This document shows, piece after piece, positions 16,370-23,497 of a stretch of DNA of 64,000 bases. Both the position numbers and the translations under genes were made by a program. Source of the stretch: Streptomyces olivochromogenes (GTDB lineage Bacteria; Actinomycetota; Actinomycetes; Streptomycetales; Streptomycetaceae); the NCBI RefSeq assembly GCF_001514115.1, contig NZ_KQ948467.1, positions 36,518-100,517 of the forward strand. The letters run 5' to 3'. The notes beneath the pieces were generated by a model. That model was not told the origin of the DNA, did not search any database, and was given only the letters and a program-made list of their open reading frames with translations. Positions within the stretch are counted from its first letter, which is position 1. Every line of letters begins with the position of its first letter.

Positions 16370-17556
16370 GTCCTCGCCGGTACCGGCCGCCGCAGCAGGT
16401 ACACGGCCGCGGTCGAGACCAGGACGGCCATGCACACGATGAACACCAGCCCCGCGCCCTCCAGGCCGATGTGAACCGCCAGGAGCCCCACACCGATCAC
16501 CGGCACCGAGATACCCGCGTAGGCCACCACGAACAGCATCGAGATCACCGCCGCGCGCCGGTCCGCGGGAGACGCCTCGGCCACCGCGGACAGCGCCGCG
16601 CGAAACGCCAGCCCTTGCCCGCCTCCGCCGACGAGCGCGCTCAACACCACCAGCACCAGCAGGTCCCACCGCAGCGCACCCGCGAGCAGCGCCAGTCCGG
16701 CGAGGAGTGCCGCGCAGCCCAGGGGCAGCGATCGCCCCATCCCGACCCGGCCGACGGCGAGCTGCCCGGCGGTTGAGGCGAAGAAGGCCAGCGCGACCAC
16801 CAGCCCGCTGACGGCGTGGTTGTCCACGTTCAGCGACTGCGCGAGGAACGCCGGGCTGACCGACGTGAACACCCCGAACAGCGCGAACCCCACGAACGAG
16901 GCGATCGCCGCGGGCCCGAACACCGCCCGTACCTGCGCGGGCAGGCCGGGCCGCTGCGGTCGTACGGTGCTCAGCGGCCGCCGCTCCCGCACGGTCTCCG
17001 GAAGCCGCAGCAGGACGACGGCCGACCAGGCCACCAGGGCAAGATGCACGGCGAACGGGAGGTACAGCGGCCAGGCGGCGTACTGCGCGAGCACTCCGGA
17101 GAGCAGCGGGCCGCAGCCGAGGCCGCCCATGTTGGCGGCCGTCGCCACGAACGTGGCCCGGGAGGTGCCGCCGTACGGTGCCAACTCCATCACGTACGCC
17201 GTGGCAGCCCCCGTGAACAGACCGGCGGACAGCCCCGACAGCAGCCGCCCCGCGTACAGCCAGCCCAGCCCCGTGGCGCACAGGAAACAGATGGCGCTCG
17301 CCGCGGAGAATCCCAGGCCCCAGAGCAGTACCGGACGTCTGCCCACGGCGTCCGAGGCGTTCCCCGTCAGCAGCAGCACGCCGATGACCCCGAAGGCGTA
17401 CACGGCGTACACGACGGTGACTGTCAGCTCGGAGAAACCGAACTTCTCCTGATAGAGGCCGTAGAGGGGAGTCGGCAGCGTGGTGCCGGCCATGCACACG
17501 ACGAACACCGCCCCGCTGAGCAAACACTGGCGCCACCCTCGGCGATCACCGTCCAT
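16366..17556 (-). CDS. MFS transporter
   Basis: A 396-residue protein with twelve predicted membrane helices and the motif A region (GNASDAVGRRPVLLWG) between helices 2 and 3, typical of drug/proton antiporters and other major-facilitator exporters. ATG 17556 opens just before the first helix; a GTG at 17628 would add a polar 24-residue extension. Substrate is unknown. Its last bases provide the start of the truncated aldehyde dehydrogenase, a junction probably made by deletion. Confidence 0.88.
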   Translation of the reverse strand: MDGDRRGWRQCLLSGAVFVVCMAGTTLPTPLYGLYQEKFGFSELTVTVVYAVYAFGVIGVLLLTGNASDAVGRRPVLLWGLGFSAASAICFLCATGLGWLYAGRLLSGLSAGLFTGAATAYVMELAPYGGTSRATFVATAANMGGLGCGPLLSGVLAQYAAWPLYLPFAVHLALVAWSAVVLLRLPETVRERRPLSTVRPQRPGLPAQVRAVFGPAAIASFVGFALFGVFTSVSPAFLAQSLNVDNHAVSGLVVALAFFASTAGQLAVGRVGMGRSLPLGCAALLAGLALLAGALRWDLLVLVVLSALVGGGGQGLAFRAALSAVAEASPADRRAAVISMLFVVAYAGISVPVIGVGLLAVHIGLEGAGLVFIVCMAVLVSTAAVYLLRRPVPART

Positions 17557-17663
17557 GCCGCCGACGGTAACCCCGCACACGGCCCCGGCCCGGTCGGGCC
17601 GTGGCCGCGGCGCGTCTGATACACCCACCTGCGGCGATTCGGAGGTGAGGGTCGGTCAGAGGC

Positions 17664-19589
17664 TCAGGGCTTCAGCGGAGTGCACAGCAGGGCGGCGGGG
17701 CCCGCGGTGCTGCCCACGCGGGTGGTGAAGGCGATACCGGCGGCGTACTCGTCGGCGGAGCACTGGCCCTTGTACACGCCGGAGGCGAAGTCGCCGCCCG
17801 CCAGGTCGGCGGGCCGGGTGTCGGAGCGGTCGAACCAGACGGTCCGTCCGGTGGCCCCCAGCGGGGTGCGGCCGGGCGCGCACAGGGCCGCCGACACGCG
17901 GTCACCGCGGCGGCTGTAGCCGATGAGGAACTGTCCGGCGGGGCACTGGAGTTTGGTGTAGCCACTGGCCCAGTCGCCGCCCGCGGGGACGTGACGTTCG
18001 TCGGTGACGACCGTCTGGGCGTTGCCTGCGGCCCGCAGGTCGCCGGCGGTAATGTCGGTGCACAGGCCGCGCCCGGAGGTGTGGCTGAGGCCGATCAGCC
18101 GCAGGCCGTCGGGGCAGGCGGCCTTGTAGGCCCCCGCATCCCAGTCGCCGCCGGCCCGTACGCGCAGGGACTGCACTTGGTCGCCGTGGTCGGTGGTGAG
18201 CATGCGCCAGACAGGGACCGGCGTGATGGTTCCGGTACGGGTGGGAGCGGTCATGAGGTGACTCCAGGCGGTGCCGCGCCAGTCGCCCTGGTCGAGGATG
18301 CCGTACCGTCGTCCCGCGGTGTCGTAGCGCAGCAGGGCCCAGTCGTCGTGGCCCTCCCAGCCGACCAGGGGCCAGTAGGCGAAGTCGGCGTCATGGTCGG
18401 CGAAGTAGTCGGTGATGTTGCCGAACCAGGTGCGGGCCGCGCTACCCGTCTCGTTGGCGCCGATGCCGAACTCGCTGATCCACACGGGCGCGGTGTAGTG
18501 CTGTCCCTCCGTGGTGACGTAGAAGGCCTGGTCGGCGAGGACCTGGTACAGCTGGTCGCGGGTCAGGTCCTGGTAGCGGGCGTCGTGGGTCTCGCCGATT
18601 CCGGTGGCGCCGCTGTGCCGGGGGCCGGTGTAGCCGTAGAAGTGGGCGGAGTAGACCAGCTTGTGGGCGTCCACGAGGGTGTGCGAGAGCGTGCGCACGG
18701 GTGTGAGGGTGGGGCGGTCGTGCGGCAGTCCGTCGACGGGGACGCCGGTCCAGTTGATGCCCTCGATGACGATGAGGAGGTTGGGGTTGCCCTCGGTGAG
18801 GATGCGGTCCGCGGCTTGTTGGGCGGCGGAGTACCAGTCGTGCCCGTCGCCCGAGCCCCAGTTGGGGTCGTCCAGTACGTCGCGGCGTACTTCGTTGTAG
18901 AGGTCGGCGCCCACGACACGGGAGTCGGTGGCGTATCGGCGGGCCATGAAGACCCAGTCGTCCGTCCACTGCTGGGTGGACTGGCTGCTGTTCCACCGTT
19001 CGTTGCCGTCGATGCCGCAGCACCAACGGGAGGTGTTCGTGTGGTTGTTGAGGATGACCGCGAACCCGTCCTGGGTGAGGGCGGCCACGACGGCGTCGTA
19101 GATCTGCAGGGGCGTCCTGCCGCGCAGCTGCGGATTGGCGGCGACGGCCACGTCCGGGACGGGCGCTGTCGCGTGGATCATCTCGTTGGAGAACGGCAGC
19201 CGGATGCTGTTGATGCCCAGTGCGTGGAAGTCGGCGAGCAGTGCGGGAAGCGGGGCACGGTCGAGGCCGAGGGGGATGCCGTAGGAGTCCTGGCCGGCGT
19301 GGTGGTTGGCGGGGTCGGTGATGCTGCCGCTTCCGGTCCATGAGCCCTGAGCGCCGTCCCAGTTGGCCGACTTCAGCCGGAACCGGTCTCCCCGGGCGTC
19401 GACGATGTACCGGCCCTGGGTCGACAGCGGTGGCTGCCAGGTGTCGGCCGCCGCGGCGGTGGCCTGGGGGAGGGCCTTGGTGGCGACGGGCTCCGGGACG
19501 GTGGCCACCGCCGTCGGTGCCGTGGTCAGCAGCGCGAGAACCGCCGTCGCTGATGTCAGGTACTTGACAAGTCTATATATGGTCGGCAT
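17664..19589 (-). CDS. Secreted glycoside hydrolase family 5 (cellulase-type) enzyme
   Basis: A 641-residue protein from ATG 19589 with AGAGGAC upstream. A Sec signal peptide (about residues 1-30, LTSATAVLALLTTAPTAVA) is followed by a GH5 TIM barrel (about 50-440). The acid/base Glu is in GADLYNEVRRD and the nucleophile Glu in VWISEFGIG; SIRLPFSNEMI and LNNHTNTSRWCCG are further barrel motifs. The C-terminal 180 residues form three imperfect repeats of about 55 residues, each with GGDWxSGxY-type and paired-Cys motifs, possibly a carbohydrate-binding or surface-binding module. It probably hydrolyses a beta-1,4-glucan or mannan outside the cell. Confidence 0.85.
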   Translation of the reverse strand: MPTIYRLVKYLTSATAVLALLTTAPTAVATVPEPVATKALPQATAAAADTWQPPLSTQGRYIVDARGDRFRLKSANWDGAQGSWTGSGSITDPANHHAGQDSYGIPLGLDRAPLPALLADFHALGINSIRLPFSNEMIHATAPVPDVAVAANPQLRGRTPLQIYDAVVAALTQDGFAVILNNHTNTSRWCCGIDGNERWNSSQSTQQWTDDWVFMARRYATDSRVVGADLYNEVRRDVLDDPNWGSGDGHDWYSAAQQAADRILTEGNPNLLIVIEGINWTGVPVDGLPHDRPTLTPVRTLSHTLVDAHKLVYSAHFYGYTGPRHSGATGIGETHDARYQDLTRDQLYQVLADQAFYVTTEGQHYTAPVWISEFGIGANETGSAARTWFGNITDYFADHDADFAYWPLVGWEGHDDWALLRYDTAGRRYGILDQGDWRGTAWSHLMTAPTRTGTITPVPVWRMLTTDHGDQVQSLRVRAGGDWDAGAYKAACPDGLRLIGLSHTSGRGLCTDITAGDLRAAGNAQTVVTDERHVPAGGDWASGYTKLQCPAGQFLIGYSRRGDRVSAALCAPGRTPLGATGRTVWFDRSDTRPADLAGGDFASGVYKGQCSADEYAAGIAFTTRVGSTAGPAALLCTPLKP

Positions 19590-19967
19590 CCGGTCCTCTG
19601 TGGGGGTGTGGGGTGAAGCGGACGAGTCGGTGTCGCGAGGGACGAGCGCCGGTGAGCGGCGCCCTTCCGGAGTGACATCAAGGCCGGACCTGGTCACCGG
19701 TCTTGGTGGCGGCCGCCAGCCTACAATCGGCGGCGGCCGTCGGCCTATGGGCGGGCGGCAGCCGGGTCGACCTCGGTCGCCGCGGCCGTCCTTTTCTGAG
19801 TCGACGCCCTTCCCATCGGTTCGATCCGTCTATCCATCTGACCCGTCCATCTGTCTATCCGGCTGACCCGGCTGATCCATGTGATGCGTCTGATCCGACC
19901 GATCCGTTCGGTGCGGCCCGGAGAAAAAGCAGGTGCGTGCGGTCTGTGTCCGTGCCAGGCTCCGCCG
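19590..19967. other. Intergenic region between GH5 and methyltransferase genes
   Basis: A divergent region of about 380 bp. From 19820 to 19910 there is low-complexity DNA built of CATCTGACCCGTC and CTGATCC-like units. I see no gene and no convincing operator; the GH5 promoter must lie near its left end and the methyltransferase promoter near its right end. Confidence 0.5.
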
Positions 19968-20705
19968 GTGAAACGTGAACAGATCTCCAGGCTGGCCCAT
20001 GCGGATCACCCGATTGCGGCCCCGCTCGACGACGACTCGGTGCGCCGACTGCTGGAACGCGGCATTCCGCGAGGTGGCGCGCGTGTACTCGACCTCGGCT
20101 GCGGTGGCGGGGAGTGGCTGCTGCGCGCCCTGGCCACGGATCCGCAACTGCGGGCCGAGGGCGTCGACATCTCCGAGAGCGCGCTGGCGCACGCTCAGAA
20201 GGCCGCGCGCACCCTCGGCCTGCAAGAGCGCCTCGTCCTCCATCAGGAGAATGCCGCGGACTTCGCTGCCCCGCACATGTTCGACCTGGTGATCAGCGTC
20301 GGCGCCACGCATGCCTTTGGCGGCCTGCTCGCCACCCTCGAGGCGGCACGCAAGCACCTGGCTCCCGGCGGCCGCGTCCTGGTTGGTGACGGATTCTGGT
20401 CACAGGATCCCTCCTCCGAGGCCGTGGAGATGCTCGGCGACCTCGCCGACCTGCCGACCACCGTGGACCGCGTCATCTCCGACGGATGGACACCCGTCGA
20501 CGGGCACATCAGCACGCGCCGGGAGCTCGACGACTACGAATGGGCTTGGACGGGGTCACTGGCCTCATGGGCCTTGGACCACCCCGACGATCCGGACAGT
20601 TCGCAGGCGCTGGCGGCGGCCACCACCCACCGCACCGAATGGCTGAGTGTCTACCGGGACGCCTTCGGCTTCGTCTGCCTGATCCTGCGCCCGACGTCCG
20701 ACTGA
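19968..20705 (+). CDS. Class I SAM-dependent methyltransferase
   Basis: A 245-residue protein. Motif I is VLDLGCGGGEWLLRAL, with the acidic residue of motif II in AEGVDISESAL and motif IV in FDLVISVGATHAFGG. The remaining C-terminal half is helical with several Trp (EWAWTGSLASWAL). GTG 19968 was chosen because the upstream in-frame sequence is low-complexity and Cys-rich, unlike family members. The function is small-molecule methylation by general fold; the substrate is unknown. It precedes the phospholipase gene by about 215 bp, with a strong hairpin between. Confidence 0.85.
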   Translation: MKREQISRLAHADHPIAAPLDDDSVRRLLERGIPRGGARVLDLGCGGGEWLLRALATDPQLRAEGVDISESALAHAQKAARTLGLQERLVLHQENAADFAAPHMFDLVISVGATHAFGGLLATLEAARKHLAPGGRVLVGDGFWSQDPSSEAVEMLGDLADLPTTVDRVISDGWTPVDGHISTRRELDDYEWAWTGSLASWALDHPDDPDSSQALAAATTHRTEWLSVYRDAFGFVCLILRPTSD

Positions 20706-20852
20706 GGCCGCCCGCGCCGGTCCGGCGAACCCCTGCCTCCCTGCGACAGCGTCCCTGCCGGTCATCGCTCGGCCAACCCTTCGCCGCACAATGTCGTCAT
20801 GATCACCGTGCGCCTCCGCCCCAGCGCCGGTGCCTCCGAGCAGAGTGATCCA

Positions 20853-20882
20853 GCAGGTCGGTCCGCGTGCGGACCGACCTGC
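20853..20882. terminator. Perfect 14-bp inverted repeat, hairpin upstream of phospholipase
   Basis: Left arm GCAGGTCGGTCCGC (20853-20866), two-base loop GT, right arm GCGGACCGACCTGC (20869-20882). It would form a very stable stem. It lies 147 bp after the methyltransferase stop and 38 bp before the phospholipase ATG, so it can be a terminator of the former or a structure in the 5' leader of the latter. The two-base loop also fits a DNA-level palindromic operator. Confidence 0.75.
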
Positions 20883-20920
20883 TCGCCGGAGAGCTGACGC
20901 AACCTCAAGAAGGGGTGTTC

Positions 20921-22348
20921 ATGACAGGGTTGACCCGCCGCAGACTCCTGGGTTCGGCCGCCGGTGTACTGGGCGGCGCCGCGGCACTCTCCCTGCTTCC
21001 GCCGAGCGTCCAGAAGGCCGTCGCGGCCGGGCCGCGGGAACACGGCTCGCTCCGCGACATCGAGCACGTCGTCATGCTGATGCAGGAGAACCGGTCCTTC
21101 GACCACTACTTCGGCACCCTGTCCGGTGTCCGCGGCTTCGCCGACCCGCACGCGCTGCAGCTCGACACCGGGCGGTCGGTGTTCTACCAGCCCGACGCCG
21201 TGAACCCGAAGGGCTATCTGCTCCCCTTCCACCTCGACACCCACGTCTCCAGCGCCCAGGCGATCCCCTCCACCAGCCATGCCTGGTCGGTGCAGCACGA
21301 CGCGTGGAACGGCGGGAGGATGGACCGCTGGCTGCCGGCCCACCGCAAGGCGGACGGCGTCAACGGGCCGTATGTGATGGGCTATTACACCCGCGAGGAC
21401 ATCCCCTTCCAGTTCGCCCTCGCCGAGACGTTCACCATCTGCGACCACTACTTCTGCTCGGTGTTCGGGCCGACCTGGCCCAACCGGCTGTACTGGATGA
21501 CCGGCACGATCGACCCCGGCGGCACACGGGGCGGCCCGATCACCGGGAACACGGCCCCGACGCCGTACCGGTGGACGACGTACGCGGAACGGCTCCAGGC
21601 GGCCGGGATCAGCTGGAAGGTGTACCAGCAGAACGACGACTACGACTGCAACATGCTGGAGCAGTTCGCGAGCTTCCGCGCGGCCGTGCCGGGGTCCGAC
21701 CTGTACGAGCGCGGGGTACGCCCGCAGCCGGAGGGCACGTTCGAGGACGACGCGCGCAACGACCGCCTGCCGGCCGTCTCCTGGATCATGCCGACGAGCT
21801 TTCAGTCCGAACACCCGGACTACCTGCCCGCCGCGGGCGCCGATTTCGTCGCGTCGAAGATCGAGGCGATCGCCTCCAACCCGAAGGTCTGGAGCAAGAC
21901 CGCGTTCATCCTGAACTACGACGAGAACGACGGCCTGTTCGACCATGTGCCGCCACCTACGCCTCCGCCCGGAACCGCCGACGAGTTCGTCCAGGGACTG
22001 CCCGTGGGAGGCGGCTTCCGAGTCCCCGCGATCATCGTCTCGCCCTGGACGGTGGGGGGTTGGGTGGCCTCGGAGGCCTTCGACCACACCTCGGCCCTGC
22101 GGTTCCTGGAACAGTTCACCGGCGTCCAGGAACCGAACATCAGCGCCTGGCGCCGCGCGGCCTTCGGCGACTTCACCTCGGCCTTCCGCTTCGCGCAGCC
22201 ACAGCCGCTGCCGCCGCTCCTGCCCGCCGACACGGCGCAGCAACTGGAGAAGGCGAAGGCGCAAGTGGCGACACTGCCCGCACCCGTCCTTCCGGGCGCC
22301 GACCAGTCGTTCCCGCACCAGGAGACGGGAGACCGGCCACACGTCTGA
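20921..22348 (+). CDS. Tat-secreted phospholipase C/acid phosphatase family protein
   Basis: A 475-residue protein from ATG 20921 after AAGAAGGGG. A twin-arginine signal (TRRRLLGSAAGVLGGAAALS) directs folded export. The catalytic domain is the phosphoesterase family PF04185: HVVMLMQENRSFDHYFGTL with the ENRSFDHYFG metal/nucleophile block, NDDYDCNMLEQF, and NYDENDGLFDHVPPP. Proteins of this family hydrolyse phospholipids or phosphomonoesters outside the cell. It lacks the two C-terminal DUF756 domains of the long haemolytic-type phospholipases, ending in a helical tail. Phosphate control is common for the family, but I did not find a convincing PHO box. Confidence 0.9.
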   Translation: MTGLTRRRLLGSAAGVLGGAAALSLLPPSVQKAVAAGPREHGSLRDIEHVVMLMQENRSFDHYFGTLSGVRGFADPHALQLDTGRSVFYQPDAVNPKGYLLPFHLDTHVSSAQAIPSTSHAWSVQHDAWNGGRMDRWLPAHRKADGVNGPYVMGYYTREDIPFQFALAETFTICDHYFCSVFGPTWPNRLYWMTGTIDPGGTRGGPITGNTAPTPYRWTTYAERLQAAGISWKVYQQNDDYDCNMLEQFASFRAAVPGSDLYERGVRPQPEGTFEDDARNDRLPAVSWIMPTSFQSEHPDYLPAAGADFVASKIEAIASNPKVWSKTAFILNYDENDGLFDHVPPPTPPPGTADEFVQGLPVGGGFRVPAIIVSPWTVGGWVASEAFDHTSALRFLEQFTGVQEPNISAWRRAAFGDFTSAFRFAQPQPLPPLLPADTAQQLEKAKAQVATLPAPVLPGADQSFPHQETGDRPHV

Positions 22349-22389
22349 CGGCCGCGCAGTGTGCGGGCTCCGGGACAGCGGCTCCGGGG

Positions 22390-23319
22390 TCAGCCCTGTC
22401 CTGAGGCGGTGGTCGGCGTGGCGACCAGGCGGCCGAGTTCATCCATGGCGGCTGCGAAGTCCGCGCGGTCGGTGTCCAGGAAGCGGTTGAAGAACCAGTT
22501 CGGCACCCGCGCCTGTGTCAGCCGGGTCTGCAACAGCACGTCCTGCACCTGCCGCGCCAGCGACAGCATCCCGGCGGCCTGCGCCTCGAGAGCTCCGGCC
22601 CGCGCGTACTGCTCGGTCCGCGTCAGCAGTGCCTTTCGCGCGTGCTCCCGCGCGGCAACGGTGTCCTGCTGCGCCTGGTAGGTGTCGACGCCCAGCAGCA
22701 GGAGTCCCAGGGAGGGGACGTACCAGTGCATCAAAACGTCGGTCAGCGGCATCCGGTTCAGCACGCCGACCAGCACTCCCGCCGCGCACCACAGGACGAG
22801 CCCCGTCCGTACGAAGCCGGCGTAACGGCGGCGGATGCGTGAGCCCCAGCCGAGGTTCTGCAACTGGCAGGCGACGACGTCGAAGGGGCGGGGCAGGTCC
22901 TGGATCTCGTAGTAGTCGCGCAGTCTCGTGGGTGATCCACGGTAGTGACGCGCCAACCGGCTGATCTCGTCGGCGGACGGCCCACGGCTGACGAGCACGT
23001 GGTTCCAGGGAAGCCCGAACAACCTGGTGTCGAAGGTCTCCTGGAGCAGGGCCGCCCTGCGGAACTCGTTCTTCGTCCAGGTGCTCGCCCCCACGGCGTA
23101 GACGACCGCCCACACCAGACCGACGAGGCTGAGCGGAGTCAGCGCCACGGGCACGAAGACGCCGACCACCGCGCCGACGGCCAACACCGTGGACACCACG
23201 ACATGGCCGGAGGCGAGCCGCTGGGCACGTGCGTGCGAGGCGGATGCGGCACGCAGGAGCCGCAGCATCTCCGGATCGTTCTGGTGCTCCACGATCGGCG
23301 GCAGCGTCCGTGGACTCAT
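22390..23319 (-). CDS. S-4TM family putative pore-forming effector
   Basis: A 309-residue membrane protein with two pairs of helices: about residues 38-75 (VVVSTVLAVGAVVGVFVPVA, then LVGLVWAVVYAVG) and 170-215 (GLVLWCAAGVLVGVLN and VPSLGLLLLG). The soluble N-terminus (DPEMLRLLRAASASHARAQR) and the segment after the first hairpin (LLQETFDTRLFGLPWN) match the S-4TM family, the SMODS-associating four-TM effectors described in comparative studies of bacterial conflict systems. These are predicted to open the membrane when a partner senses infection. ATG 23319 has GGGGGGAC about 6 bp upstream. It is divergent from two giant STAND-ATPase genes, whose effector it could be. Family assignment is from remembered motifs, so confidence in the function is moderate. 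Confidence 0.75.
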   Translation of the reverse strand: MSPRTLPPIVEHQNDPEMLRLLRAASASHARAQRLASGHVVVSTVLAVGAVVGVFVPVALTPLSLVGLVWAVVYAVGASTWTKNEFRRAALLQETFDTRLFGLPWNHVLVSRGPSADEISRLARHYRGSPTRLRDYYEIQDLPRPFDVVACQLQNLGWGSRIRRRYAGFVRTGLVLWCAAGVLVGVLNRMPLTDVLMHWYVPSLGLLLLGVDTYQAQQDTVAAREHARKALLTRTEQYARAGALEAQAAGMLSLARQVQDVLLQTRLTQARVPNWFFNRFLDTDRADFAAAMDELGRLVATPTTASGQG

Positions 23320-23497
23320 GCTGTCCCCCCTGACAGTCAGAAGATCCGTAATGTCCGATGCGGCCGGACTCCGGGGACATGCCCAGGAGCCGTCCGGCGT
23401 AAGCCTTCGGGCAACCGGTAGCAGGGATCGCCCCGGCGCCGCGGGAGAGATCCCGACGACCCCGCAGGCGAGCGCGGCTTGCAATACAGTCGGCCGG
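23320..23497. promoter_or_regulatory. Divergent promoter region of the NLR-like locus
   Basis: These 178 bp separate the S-4TM gene from the first giant gene. TACAGT at 23485-23490 is a candidate -10 element only 7 bp before the giant gene's ATG, which has no Shine-Dalgarno, so leaderless transcription is possible. I found no long inverted repeat. Confidence 0.4.

Noticed and set aside
15416..17536. A single 706-codon frame spanning the MFS and aldehyde dehydrogenase regions
   Set aside because: The upstream half is an out-of-frame shadow of the MFS transporter (repetitive Arg/Ala/Gly); only the last 317 codons match aldehyde dehydrogenase.
20706..20920. PHO box upstream of the phospholipase-like gene
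   Set aside because: No tandem GTTCACC-like 11-bp direct repeats were seen; only the perfect hairpin is present.
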